Assembly: GCA_050018455.1 (NCBI GenBank)
Contig: JBEKAA010000016.1
Coordinates: 33,796 to 97,795 of the forward strand
Source: RBG-13-68-16 sp050018455
GTDB lineage: Bacteria > Acidobacteriota > Thermoanaerobaculia > Thermoanaerobaculales > Thermoanaerobaculaceae
Direction of reading: 5' to 3'
Length of the DNA: 64,000 bases
A program made the translations under genes and the position numbers. Positions within the stretch are counted from its first letter, which is position 1; each line of letters begins with the position of its first letter. The notes below the pieces were generated by a model. That model searched no databases, had not been told where the DNA came from, and was given only the letters and a program-made list of their open reading frames with translations. Of this stretch, positions 35,320-44,857 are shown in pieces.

Positions 35320-38300
35320 TCACGGGAGCTGCACGACGATCGAGCCGCCCTCGCCGACGACGAAGGCCTGCGACACCTCCACGGCCGGGAGCGACAGCAC
35401 ATAGTTCCCCGGAGGAACGTTCCGCAGCTGAAGGTTGGGCTCCGAGAGGGCGATGTTCCCCGCCATGTTGAACAACGAGAGAAGCGCCGGTTGCCCGGCC
35501 GCCGTGGTGATGGTTCCCGTGGCCGTGCCCGGGGCGAGCGTCTTCGGCCCGGCCTGAACGAGAACGGTTCCGCCCGGCGTGAGCGAGATCGTCACCATCG
35601 ACGACGGAACGGAGACGCCGTCCAGGCGTGCAGGGGCGTAACCGGACCCGCCGGCGATGACCGTGTAGGTTCCCGGAATCAGCGAGGGGATCTCGCCCTG
35701 ACCGTTGCCGTCGAGCGCGATCGAGGCGGGACCGAACACGGGATTGCTCTGGGGGTCGAGCACGCGAACCGTCACGCTCGACAAGGGCACGCCCGCGAGG
35801 CCATCCATTGCCATGATGCCGATGCCGGCGCTGCGTTTCAGCGCAACGACGATGGCGCCGGAGCTTTGATCGCTCGCCACCGCGTCGCGCGTGTCGAGCT
35901 GGTAGTCGGGTTTGCTGGTCGATAGCGTGTAGGTCGCGTCGTCGAGGCCGCCGAACGAGAACTGCCCGGTGCTGTCGGTGGTCGCGGGGCGTTGGCCGGC
36001 CCCCCCGGGCGCGCTTGGGTCCTGCGATCGGAGAGCCACGGTCGCGTTGGCAAGCGGCGTGTTGGAGTCGGCGTCCACGACGCTGCCGGCGACCGTCGCG
36101 CTGGGGAACACGATATCCAACGTCTGGTCGGAGCTCACGTCGATCGTCTGCCGCTGGGAGGCGCCGGCCTGGGCGGACATCGCGCTGACCGTGTACGTCC
36201 CCGCCTGGAGGCCGGTGAGCTGGTACGCACCGCCGTCATCCGTGGTCGCCGAGGCCTGGCGGCCGCCGCCTCCCTGCAGGTTGGCGACGACCATCGCGCC
36301 GCTTATCGGCTGCCCAGCCTGCGATACCTGGCCCGAGAGGGTGTTGCCCTGGTCGAACACGAGATTGGCCGTGACGACCGACTGATCCGCCGTGACGGTG
36401 ATCTGGTTCGTGACGCTGCGGGTCGAGCCGCTCGGGTCGGTCGCGGTCCCGCGCAGCATCACCACGCCGGCCGGCACGTTGTCGAACTCGAAGTTTCCGT
36501 CGGATCCGACGCGGGTGGACTGGAAGTACGAGTCGACGCCAGAAGCGGTCACGGTCGTCCCGTTGATCTCGGTGGCGGGAAGCCCCGACACCGCCCCCTG
36601 CACCGTGATGCCGACCTGGAGCTGGAGCGTGACGGTCTGCGGCAGCTGCCCGGCCTGCAGCACGACCTCGGACGGCGCAGAGGTGTTCGAGCCGAGCGCG
36701 GCTTCTACCGTGTAACGACCGGAGGTGAGGTGGTCGAAGCGGAACTGGCCAGTGGCGTCAGTCACGTTGGTCTGGTTGCCTGCCCCGCCTCCGAACCCGG
36801 CGCCCCCGGCCCCCGCCTGCACGAGCGTCACGTTCGCACTCGGGACCGGCTGGCCGGTGTCGGAAGCCACCATGCCGACAAGCACCCCGCCCGCGGTCAA
36901 CCTGACCTCGACGGAGCCGCCATCGTCCGCCACCTGGACGGTCTGCGTGGCATCGGTGTAGTCGGGGTGCGACACGTGCAGCAACTGCTTTCCGGTCGCA
37001 ACGCCATCCATCTCGAAATTCCCGTCCGCATCGGTGGTCACGTCGCCGTCGGACGCGGCGGCCGGCGCCGGGCCGCGCCCGGCTGCAGCGCCAGCGGAAG
37101 CGGTGGAGACCGTCGCGTTCGCCACGCCAGCGCCCGTCGTCGCATCGGACACCCGGCCTTTCAGAGTGGTGCCGTGGGCGAGGAGCACGTCGACGCCGTC
37201 CTCAGTGCCTCCCTCCTCGACCGTCACGTCAGAAGTGCGAGCGGGCTGGTACCCCTCGGCGGTCACCACGACGCTCCACGTTCCGGCAGGGACGTCCTCG
37301 AGCGTATACGCGCCGTCGGCGCTCTGCACGTCGACCGGCTGCCCTCCTCCGCCGCCCCCGGGTCCGCCGCCCCCTCCGCGTGGTCCTGCGCGCCCCTGGC
37401 CCCGGGAGCCGCCTCCCCGATCGGGCTCGTACGAGACCTGGAACTCTGCGATGGGGTGCCCGTCGCCCGCATCGACCGCCTTCCCCGTGATCCGACCCGG
37501 ACCAGCCGCCGTCAACACCAGGCCGGTCGCGGGCGCCACGACACCCCGTTTCCCCTCACCCATCCCGCCGGTCCCGACGAGCTGCAAGTCGTAGCTCTGC
37601 CCCACCTTGAGGCCGTCTATCGAGAAACCTCCGTCGAAACCGGTCGGCTGGGCGGCCGTTGCGGTGGGATCGAAGCGGGGACGGCCCGGCGAGGCCGCCC
37701 GGACGACGAAGCCCTCGGCACCCGCCCCCGACTTTCGCACGACGCGTCCGGAGATCATCGCGCCAGGTGTTAGCGTCACTTCGAGCGGAGCCGGCGATCC
37801 TTTCTTGGGGACCTTCACCGGCTCGATGCGCTCGGTCGCGTACCCCGAGCGCTTGACGGTCAGGACGTACTCCCCGGGTGCCACGCCGCGGACGGCAAAC
37901 TTCCCGTCGCCGCCCGTGGAACCGCCCTTCGCTTCGGCGGCACCGCCGGCTGCGCTGAGGACCCCGAGCGCGCGGCCGGGACCACCGCCTCCGCCGGGAC
38001 CCCCGCCCCCGAAAGGCAGCGATTGGGACAGCGCAACGTCGGCGCCCTGTATCGGCTGGCCGTCGGTGCCCTTGACCACTCCACTCAAGACGGAGCCGCG
38101 CTTGAGCACGATCGCGATCCCGGCCTTCGTGGCGCCGCCGACGAGTGTGAGGCCGCCGACCGTTGCGCGCTCGAAATCCGGATGCGCCACGGCGAGGAGC
38201 TGGCTTTCGCCCGGAGCCAAGCGCGCTGCCCTGAACGTCCCGTCCGCGCGCGTCCGGAACAGTGGCGGCTCGTCGCCGAGCATTCGTCGGACGATTCGCT

Positions 38301-39546
38301 GCACGTTGACGGGACCCATGCGGGTCAGCGAGCCCTTTGCGTTGGCGACCGGTTGCCCGTTCTCGTCGGTCACCCGCCCCGACAGGGAAGCACCCAGGAC
38401 GAGGGGGATTTCGAGCTTCTTCGTCTCGCCGGACTGCAGGAGGATCTTGGCGTGCGTCCAGGGCACGAAACGCGGCTCGTCCGCGCGCGCCTGCCACGCC
38501 CCCGGCGGCACGTTGCGCAGGGCGTAGCTCCCGTCCGGCGCTGAACGCGTCGCGCGGTTTCGGGTGGCAGCGCGAAGTTCGATCCTGGCGCGCGGCACCG
38601 GGCGGCCGGTCTTCGCGTCCACGGTTCGTCCCACCAGGGCCGACGGCGACCGGAGGACCAGCGCGAGCGCCTTGTCCTGAGCCAGTGGGAGCGCGACGCC
38701 GGCCTGCTCGATATACCCGGCATCGCCGGCATCTGCGACGACCCTGACGGTGCCCTTCGGGGCGTCGGGGACCGTGAACGACCCGTCTCCGCCCGTCTCC
38801 ACCCAGCGAGTCGCAGCCCTCCCCTCGAACCGCACGAAGGCGCCGGCCGCGGGCGACCGGCCATCGGGACGGCGGACGGTTCCTGAAACCGGCGCGCCTG
38901 CTGAGAGGACGATCGGCGCCGCCAGGGCCCCGGCCTTCACGGTTCTGAACGTTGCGGTGGCCAGTCCCGCCTTCTCCACAGTCAGCGTGTTGCCTGTTGC
39001 GCTCGCGCCGTCGAAGCGAAACGTCCCGTCCGCGGCCGTTCGCACGACAAGCGGAGCAGCGTCGAGCTCGGATTGCTCCGTACGGTCGACCGGCGAGACG
39101 AGCATCACCTCAGCGTCTGCCACAGGTTTGCCCGAACCGTCGTTCACTCTGCCGGTGAGCTTGCCGCCGGGAAGCAAGGCGTGTTCTCCGATGTCCGCCG
39201 TCTCGGCGGCATCCCAGAAACCGGCCACCGCAGCGGCCGCGGCGCCGCCGCCCTCGACCCGCAGGGTGACCGGCTTCTCCTTGCCCGGTTCGGAGCCGAT
39301 GGCGAGCACGAACGAGCCGTCCTTGCCGGTTGTCACGGAGGCGATCGGCTGCGGGCCGGGTTGCCGGCGGGCCTCACGCCTGGCCTGATCGAAGGGAGCC
39401 TCGTAGGGAACAGCCGAAACCGTCACTCCCACGGCCGGTTGCTCGCCGATCAGGAGCCGCCCACGAAACTCCCCGGCGCCGCCCGGACGCACGACAGCAA
39501 GGAGCACGGCCGCGCCAAACGCTAGACGTACCGTGAACTGTCTCAC
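35320..39546 (-). CDS. Giant exported protein of tandem carboxypeptidase-regulatory-like domains
   Basis: A 1408-residue secreted protein. The GTG start at 39546 follows GGAGGTG and gives a signal peptide (FTVRLAFGAAVLLAVVRPGGA). It is built of roughly a dozen consecutive beta-sandwich units of the CarboxypepD_reg type. Each has the pattern 'G.V.d..G.Pv.gA.V.l......TdadG.F...gl..G.y.l' (for example VSGTVRRPDGRSP; SFTVDAPKGTV-like ends; ITGKAVDAGDGHPIAEFQVS). Glycine-rich linkers (GGGGPGGGGG type) lie near residues 530-550 and 740-760. No catalytic domain is visible, so it is probably a surface, adhesive or scaffolding protein. Repeats of this length are common in Acidobacteriota-like genomes. 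Confidence 0.85.
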   Translation of the reverse strand: MRQFTVRLAFGAAVLLAVVRPGGAGEFRGRLLIGEQPAVGVTVSAVPYEAPFDQARREARRQPGPQPIASVTTGKDGSFVLAIGSEPGKEKPVTLRVEGGGAAAAAVAGFWDAAETADIGEHALLPGGKLTGRVNDGSGKPVADAEVMLVSPVDRTEQSELDAAPLVVRTAADGTFRFDGASATGNTLTVEKAGLATATFRTVKAGALAAPIVLSAGAPVSGTVRRPDGRSPAAGAFVRFEGRAATRWVETGGDGSFTVPDAPKGTVRVVADAGDAGYIEQAGVALPLAQDKALALVLRSPSALVGRTVDAKTGRPVPRARIELRAATRNRATRSAPDGSYALRNVPPGAWQARADEPRFVPWTHAKILLQSGETKKLEIPLVLGASLSGRVTDENGQPVANAKGSLTRMGPVNVQRIVRRMLGDEPPLFRTRADGTFRAARLAPGESQLLAVAHPDFERATVGGLTLVGGATKAGIAIVLKRGSVLSGVVKGTDGQPIQGADVALSQSLPFGGGGPGGGGGPGRALGVLSAAGGAAEAKGGSTGGDGKFAVRGVAPGEYVLTVKRSGYATERIEPVKVPKKGSPAPLEVTLTPGAMISGRVVRKSGAGAEGFVVRAASPGRPRFDPTATAAQPTGFDGGFSIDGLKVGQSYDLQLVGTGGMGEGKRGVVAPATGLVLTAAGPGRITGKAVDAGDGHPIAEFQVSYEPDRGGGSRGQGRAGPRGGGGGPGGGGGGQPVDVQSADGAYTLEDVPAGTWSVVVTAEGYQPARTSDVTVEEGGTEDGVDVLLAHGTTLKGRVSDATTGAGVANATVSTASAGAAAGRGPAPAAASDGDVTTDADGNFEMDGVATGKQLLHVSHPDYTDATQTVQVADDGGSVEVRLTAGGVLVGMVASDTGQPVPSANVTLVQAGAGGAGFGGGAGNQTNVTDATGQFRFDHLTSGRYTVEAALGSNTSAPSEVVLQAGQLPQTVTLQLQVGITVQGAVSGLPATEINGTTVTASGVDSYFQSTRVGSDGNFEFDNVPAGVVMLRGTATDPSGSTRSVTNQITVTADQSVVTANLVFDQGNTLSGQVSQAGQPISGAMVVANLQGGGGRQASATTDDGGAYQLTGLQAGTYTVSAMSAQAGASQRQTIDVSSDQTLDIVFPSATVAGSVVDADSNTPLANATVALRSQDPSAPGGAGQRPATTDSTGQFSFGGLDDATYTLSTSKPDYQLDTRDAVASDQSSGAIVVALKRSAGIGIMAMDGLAGVPLSSVTVRVLDPQSNPVFGPASIALDGNGQGEIPSLIPGTYTVIAGGSGYAPARLDGVSVPSSMVTISLTPGGTVLVQAGPKTLAPGTATGTITTAAGQPALLSLFNMAGNIALSEPNLQLRNVPPGNYVLSLPAVEVSQAFVVGEGGSIVVQLP

Positions 39547-39695
39547 GAGCGCACCTCCGCGTGCGTGTCGCACCGGACCTGGCCCAAACATGCCGTTCGA
39601 GACGGCGGCCACACTCCACCTAAACCGTTAGGCCCCGCTTCCTAGACGCGGATCGAGCCGACGGGGTTACAGCTACGACGGACCGTGAATCGGTC

Positions 39696-42600
39696 TCATC
39701 GCTTCGGGAGCTTCGCCAAGAGCACTTCTACGGCCTTCTCGAGCTGCTGATCGCGTCCCGTCGCCGCCAGCGCGGGGTCGTTCGCGACCTGATAGGTGGG
39801 GGCGAGGTGCTTGTTCTCCATGATGTCGCCCTGCATGTCGACGAGCGCAACCTCCGGGATCCCGAACACGAGGTTGCGGTCCTGCAGGCGCTCCCACCAC
39901 ACCGACGTGCACGTCCCCGGGACCGGCATGCCCACGGTCTCGCCGAGCCCGAGCTGGGTGTACGCCATCGGGAAGCAGTGGGCGTCGGAGTAGTTGCCCT
40001 CTCCCATGATCACGATCGACGGCTTGTTCCAGCGCTGGAAGGGCTCGACGCCGACCTGCTGCCCGCGCGGCACGTCGCGCGCGTACACCTTGCCGCTCAG
40101 GAACACGGTCAGCGCCTCCACCAGGTTGCCGCCGCCGTTGAACCGCGTGTCGAGGATGATCGCGTCCTTGTCGACCGCGCGTCCGAAGATCTCCTCGAAG
40201 ATCTCGCGGTAGGAACCGTCGTCCATGCCGCGGATGTGCGCGTAGCCGAGACGGCCGCCCGATAGCCGCTCGACCTCCTCGCGGCGCGACCGGACCCAGC
40301 GTTGATACAGGAGCTGCGACTGCGCGCTCCAGGAGATCGGCTTGACGCTCTCCTCCCAGCGTGCCCCTGTCTTCGCGTCGAGCAGGGCGAGCCGCACCGG
40401 GGTGTCCGCCTTGTGGTTGAGCAGCGGGTACCAGTTCGCGCCGGCGGCGATCTTGGTGCCGTCGATGGCCTCGATCACGACACCGGCTTTGATCCTCGTC
40501 CCCTCTTTCTGGAGCGGGCCGCCCTCGATCACCTCCAAGACCGCGACCCCGGCGCCGGCGTGCTTCGGGTCGGGGAAGAAGCCGAGCGCGGCGGTGGCGT
40601 CGCCCTGCTGCTTCAGCGGCCTGTAGCGTCCGCCCGTGTGCGAGGCGTTGAGCTCCCCCTGCATCTCGGAGATCAGCTCGGCGAAGTCGCGGTCGTTGTC
40701 GATGTACGGGAGGAAGCGGGCGTACGCCGCCTTCATCGCCCTCCAGTCCACGCCGTGCATGCCGACGTCCAGGAACTTCTTGAGCGTCTGGCGCCAGGCG
40801 TGCTCGAACATGTACGCCCGCTCGGCCGCGGCGTTGAGATCCATCTTGGCCGAGGCCTTCACCGGCGAGGTCTTGCCCGAGTCGAGGTCCACGGTCGTCA
40901 GCTGGTTGTCCGCGAGGACGAACGCCTTCTTGCCCTCCCGGTCGAGTTTGAAGTCGGCCTCCTTGGCGTCCAGCTTGGCCAGGATCTTGACCTCCTTCTT
41001 GCGCGGGACGAACTTCCAGAGGTCGTACCCTTTCTCGAACTTCGCGAGGTAGTAGAGCGTCTCGCCATCCGGCGCCAGCGCCGCGCCGCCGATATTGGCG
41101 GAGTGCAGCGAGAGGCGCGCGATCCGGTCGTCGAGACCGGCGAACTCGATCGCGACGGCCCCAGGGAGCTTCGGGCCTTTGGCTTCCTCGGCGCCCTTCT
41201 CCTGGTCCTTCGCCTTGTCCTTGTCCTTGTCCTTCTCCTTCTCCTTCGCCTTCGCCTGGTCGAACGCGGCCTCGTCGAGGCGGTAGCGGTCCCACGCTTT
41301 GCCGGTGAGGAACGCTGCGTAGACGTCCTGCTCCCGCCCCTCGCCCGCCTGAGCGCGCAAGCCGTACCGGTCGGTGAGCCAGAACAGGACCTCGCCCTTC
41401 ATCGCCCAGTGCGGCAGCACGTCCTCGTACCCGCTGTTCGTCACGTTGACCAGCCGACCCTCGCCCGAGGCCGGGATCAGCCCCACCTCGGACGACCACC
41501 GCGTGTGGCTCAGGAACTGCACCGCGAACCAGCGGCCGTTCGGGGACCACTCGTACCACTGGTCGCCGTCCGAGTAGGAATAGTTGAGGTCTCCGGGCAG
41601 AATCGTGCGACTCTTGCCGGTCTTCAGGTTCAGCACCTTGAGCGTGGTGCGCTCCTCGAGGTAGGCGACCTCCGTCCCGTCAGGCGAGAAGTGCGGCTGG
41701 AACGTCTCGAAATCGGTCTCCAGCACCGGCGTCTCTTTGAGCGCCGTGGCGTTGAAGAAGTTCGGTTCATCCTTGTCGGTCAGGTCGGTGCGGTAGAGCT
41801 TCCAGCTTCCGCCGCGTTCCGAGGCGTAGAGCAAGGTGCGCCCGTCGGGCGAGAAGCTCACCGACCGCTCCTGCTCGGGGGTGTTGGTGATCCGCCGCGT
41901 GGTCCCGTGCTCGGTCGAGGCCACGAACACCTCGCCGCGGGCGATGAACGCGATCTCGCTTCCGTCCGGGGAAACGTCGAACTCGGTGACCTCGTCCGTC
42001 ACATCGATAGGCTTCACCTCGAGGGTCCGCTGGTCGGCCGCCACGGACACGTCGAGACGCCTGCTGTCGGGGCTGCCGGCCGGGCGGACCCAGATCTCGC
42101 CGTCGAACGCGTAGCAGAGGTCGCCCTTGCGGGAGGCGCTCAGGAAACGCACCGGGTGGGTCGTGTGTGTGGTGACCTGGACCGGGTGCTGCGGGTCGGC
42201 CAGGTCGAGGCGCCACACGTTGAACGAGCCGCTCCGCTCGGACAGGAAGAACAGCGACGTGTCGCCGGGCGCCCACACCGGCTGCCGGTTGTCCGCGCCG
42301 GGCGCCGTGAGCTGCGTGTGCTTGCCGGTGGCCACGTCGTACAGGACGAGGTCGCGAGCAAACGAGGAGTTGTCGTGCTTCCGCCACTCGTGCTCGAACC
42401 CCTTCAGGTCGGAGTACGCGAGACGCTTGCCGGCCTGGTCGTAGACGGCGTAGATGGCCGGTGTGGTGAGCACCTGCTCGGGCATTCCACCGTCGAGATC
42501 CACCTTGTACAGCTCGGGTACCCTGGACGTCGGAAACAGCACGCTGCCCGCGGAGTCCAGGATCGCCGCGGTGAACAGCACCGCTTTTCCGTCGGGCGTG

Positions 42601-42974
42601 AAGCTCGTGGGGGTTTCGTCGGCCGAATGGAACGTCAGCCGCCTGGCCTCGCCCCCCTCGGCGGGCATCACGAACACGTCGAGGTTCCCGTACCGGTCCG
42701 ACGCGAACGCGATCTTGGTTCCGTCCGGCGACCAGACCGGCATCGTGTTGTGCGCGTCGCTGACCGTCAGGGGCTCCGCCGTCCCGCCCGTCACCGGGAC
42801 CTTCCAGAGGTTGCCGTGGTAGCTGAACGCTACGGTCCGGCCGTCCGGCGAGATCGCGGGGTAGCGGAGCCAGAGCGCAGGTTGCGCAGCCGGGGCAGGC
42901 GCAGCCGTCACGAAACACACCGCCAGGAAAGCACCGAGCATCGCCGTTCTGAGGCCACGTCCCGTCTCGTTCAT
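39696..42974 (-). CDS. Tricorn-like S41 protease with WD40-type propeller
   Basis: A 1092-residue exported protein. The signal peptide (MLGAFLAVCFVTAAPAPA) is followed by TolB/PD40-like propeller repeats (YPAISPDGRTVAFSYHG, WSPDGTKIAFASDR, FSPDGRTLLYASERGG). A Lys/Glu-rich charged linker lies near residues 575-605. A second propeller, a tricorn C1 domain, a PDZ domain and an S41 peptidase core complete it. Catalytic candidates match archaeal tricorn: His in GRLGYAHIRGM, Ser in GEGNYSDAHCF and Glu in DIMENKHLAP. It probably degrades peptides in the periplasm or outside the cell. Tricorn homologues of this length are typical of soil bacteria. Confidence 0.92.
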   Translation of the reverse strand: MNETGRGLRTAMLGAFLAVCFVTAAPAPAAQPALWLRYPAISPDGRTVAFSYHGNLWKVPVTGGTAEPLTVSDAHNTMPVWSPDGTKIAFASDRYGNLDVFVMPAEGGEARRLTFHSADETPTSFTPDGKAVLFTAAILDSAGSVLFPTSRVPELYKVDLDGGMPEQVLTTPAIYAVYDQAGKRLAYSDLKGFEHEWRKHDNSSFARDLVLYDVATGKHTQLTAPGADNRQPVWAPGDTSLFFLSERSGSFNVWRLDLADPQHPVQVTTHTTHPVRFLSASRKGDLCYAFDGEIWVRPAGSPDSRRLDVSVAADQRTLEVKPIDVTDEVTEFDVSPDGSEIAFIARGEVFVASTEHGTTRRITNTPEQERSVSFSPDGRTLLYASERGGSWKLYRTDLTDKDEPNFFNATALKETPVLETDFETFQPHFSPDGTEVAYLEERTTLKVLNLKTGKSRTILPGDLNYSYSDGDQWYEWSPNGRWFAVQFLSHTRWSSEVGLIPASGEGRLVNVTNSGYEDVLPHWAMKGEVLFWLTDRYGLRAQAGEGREQDVYAAFLTGKAWDRYRLDEAAFDQAKAKEKEKDKDKDKAKDQEKGAEEAKGPKLPGAVAIEFAGLDDRIARLSLHSANIGGAALAPDGETLYYLAKFEKGYDLWKFVPRKKEVKILAKLDAKEADFKLDREGKKAFVLADNQLTTVDLDSGKTSPVKASAKMDLNAAAERAYMFEHAWRQTLKKFLDVGMHGVDWRAMKAAYARFLPYIDNDRDFAELISEMQGELNASHTGGRYRPLKQQGDATAALGFFPDPKHAGAGVAVLEVIEGGPLQKEGTRIKAGVVIEAIDGTKIAAGANWYPLLNHKADTPVRLALLDAKTGARWEESVKPISWSAQSQLLYQRWVRSRREEVERLSGGRLGYAHIRGMDDGSYREIFEEIFGRAVDKDAIILDTRFNGGGNLVEALTVFLSGKVYARDVPRGQQVGVEPFQRWNKPSIVIMGEGNYSDAHCFPMAYTQLGLGETVGMPVPGTCTSVWWERLQDRNLVFGIPEVALVDMQGDIMENKHLAPTYQVANDPALAATGRDQQLEKAVEVLLAKLPKR

Positions 42975-43078
42975 CGTCCCTCCTCGAGCAAAGTTCCGCC
43001 GCCAGGCACCGGCAGCCGGTGAAGTCTACGCGTTTCTGGTCTTCAGGTTTTGCGAGGCGAAATCTCGACGGCGAACGC

Positions 43079-44158
43079 CTACGCGGCGGTGAGGCGGAAG
43101 ACCTCGACGAGCATCTTCACGGCCTTCTCCATGTCGGCGACGGCGACGCACTCATCGGTCGAGTGCTCGTTCTGCGCGCCGATCCCGACGACCGCCATCT
43201 CGATCCCGTGGTTGTTGTAGATCGAGGCGTCGGTGAAGCCGGTGATGAACACCGTCCCCGCCTCGATGCCAACGGTCTTCAGCGCCTGCTTGGCGATCCG
43301 CACGGCCCAGGCGTCCTCGGGGATGCGAGCCGCGCGGCACTTCTCGTCCGCGACGATCTCCGCCTTCGCTCCGGCGGCCTCGACCTCGGCCCGGATCGTG
43401 TTGGTCATCTGCTCGGCGAGGGCGGCCGCCTTGGCGTGGTCCCCGGAGCGGCACTCGGCGAGGAAGGTGCACTCGGCGGGCACGCCGTTGCGGATCAGGC
43501 CCCCGTTGATCACGCCGACGTTTGCCGTCGTCTCGTGGTCGATGCGGCCGAGCGGCAGGACGGCGATGGCTTTTGCCGCGGCGCGGATGGCGTTGATCCC
43601 CTTCTCGGGCTCCATCCCCGCGTGCGACGCGCGCCCGGTCACCTTGACGTCGAGCGCGACGTAGGTGGGCCCGCCGATCACGATCGTGTCAAGCGTGTCG
43701 TTGTCCATCAGGAAGCCGCGGCGGGCCGTGATGCGCGAGAAGTCCATCGCCCTAACACCCAGCAGGCCGACCTCCTCCTGGCGGCTGACGGCGAGCTCCA
43801 CAGGGGGGCGAACAGGCGCGACGCGTAGCGCTTCGAGCACTTCGGCGATGCCGGCCTTGTCGTCGGCGCCGAGGATGGTGCCGCCCTTCGAGCGGATCAC
43901 GCCGTCCTCGCCGAGGACGGGCTCGATGCCGACGCCCGGCTTGACCGTGTCGCCGTGGCACGAGAGCAGGATCGGCTCCGTCGCCTTGCTCCCCTTGGGC
44001 GAGAACGACGCGATGAGGTTGCCGTAGCCGTCGAGCGCCGCTGTCCCGCCGAGCGTGACGGCTTCCTTCAGAAGGTACCCCATGAATCGGGCCTCGTTCC
44101 CGGATTCCGAGTCGATCCGGACCATCTCCATGAACTGGCGCACCATCCGTTCCGACAC
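43079..44158 (-). CDS. M20-family metallopeptidase (peptidase T/ArgE-like)
   Basis: A 359-residue cytoplasmic aminopeptidase or deacylase. GTG 44158 follows GGGAGGT at good spacing. Zinc ligands are visible: His-x-Asp in LLSCHGDTVKPG, Asp in LGADDKAGIAEV, the EE pair in SRQEEVGLLG, and His in the C-terminal QNEHSTDECVAVADME. A dimerisation lid domain (VTGRASHAGMEPEKGINAI) is inserted, as in tripeptidase PepT. The substrate is probably short peptides. It lies 104 bases after the Tricorn-like gene on the same strand, and could act downstream of it in peptide use. Confidence 0.9.
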   Translation of the reverse strand: MSERMVRQFMEMVRIDSESGNEARFMGYLLKEAVTLGGTAALDGYGNLIASFSPKGSKATEPILLSCHGDTVKPGVGIEPVLGEDGVIRSKGGTILGADDKAGIAEVLEALRVAPVRPPVELAVSRQEEVGLLGVRAMDFSRITARRGFLMDNDTLDTIVIGGPTYVALDVKVTGRASHAGMEPEKGINAIRAAAKAIAVLPLGRIDHETTANVGVINGGLIRNGVPAECTFLAECRSGDHAKAAALAEQMTNTIRAEVEAAGAKAEIVADEKCRAARIPEDAWAVRIAKQALKTVGIEAGTVFITGFTDASIYNNHGIEMAVVGIGAQNEHSTDECVAVADMEKAVKMLVEVFRLTAA

Positions 44159-44333
44159 AAGGCACCTCCCTCGCGAGCCACGGCTCGACGAAGCGTAGGA
44201 GGTTCCATCTCTCAGAGCAACCCGGCCCGTCGATGGCAAGTGCGTGGAGGCGGGCGCCGAACCCGCGCTCCGGGACGACGTTCGCTTCAGTGCGCGAGGC
44301 CGGGCGCCCGCAGGGTCCGGGCCTGCCGGTGGA

Positions 44334-44684
44334 TCAGTAGCGGCTGCGTCCGCCGCCGCCGAACCCGCCGCCGCGCCCCCCGCCGGAACCGCTGCGGCCG
44401 CCGCCGTACCCGCCGCGGCCACCACCAAACCCGCCGCGCTCGGTCTTCGGCCTCGCCTCGTTGACCACGATGGCGCGGCCGCCGACCTCCTTGCCGTTCA
44501 GGCTCGCGATCGCGGCCCTGGCTTCGCCCTCGTCGTTGAACTCGACGAACCCGAAGCCCTTCGACCGGCCGCTGTCGCCGTCGGTGAGGATGCGGACCGA
44601 TTCCGGCGTGCCGCACGTCGAGAACAGTTCCTTCAGCTCGTCTTCGGTCGTGTTGTATGACAGGTTGCCGACGTACAGCTTCAT
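44334..44684 (-). CDS. Single-RRM glycine-rich RNA-binding protein
   Basis: A 116-residue protein starting at ATG 44684 (after GAAAGGGG). One RRM fills residues 1-80, with RNP2 LYVGNL and RNP1 KGFGFVEF, then a Gly/Arg-rich tail (FGGGRGGYGGGRSG). This is the usual bacterial cold-shock-associated Rbp layout, for RNA chaperoning in the cytoplasm. A second copy of the family is at 47947, in the same block as a DEAD-box helicase. Confidence 0.95.
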   Translation of the reverse strand: MKLYVGNLSYNTTEDELKELFSTCGTPESVRILTDGDSGRSKGFGFVEFNDEGEARAAIASLNGKEVGGRAIVVNEARPKTERGGFGGGRGGYGGGRSGSGGGRGGGFGGGGRSRY

Positions 44685-44857
44685 GTTTGAACCCCTTTCG
44701 CGGCCTTGCACCCGGACTCTCTCCAGGCTTCGACAGAACACCATCGCCCGCCCGCCTGACGACGTGTGGGTGAGTATACGCGGGTTGACTCGCGCGCAAC
44801 AGCGGGGGCCGCGGTGATCGGAGACGAGCACGCCCGGGCCGCGCCGCACCCCTGTGC

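Noticed and set aside
41205..41260. Short tandem TCCTTG/TCCTTC-like units that look like a repeat array
   Set aside because: They encode the Lys/Glu-rich linker of the Tricorn-like protein; no spacers, so not a CRISPR.
40302..43022. Long plus-strand frame opposite the Tricorn-like gene
   Set aside because: Same cause: high GC keeps antisense frames open; the minus strand has a complete recognised protein.
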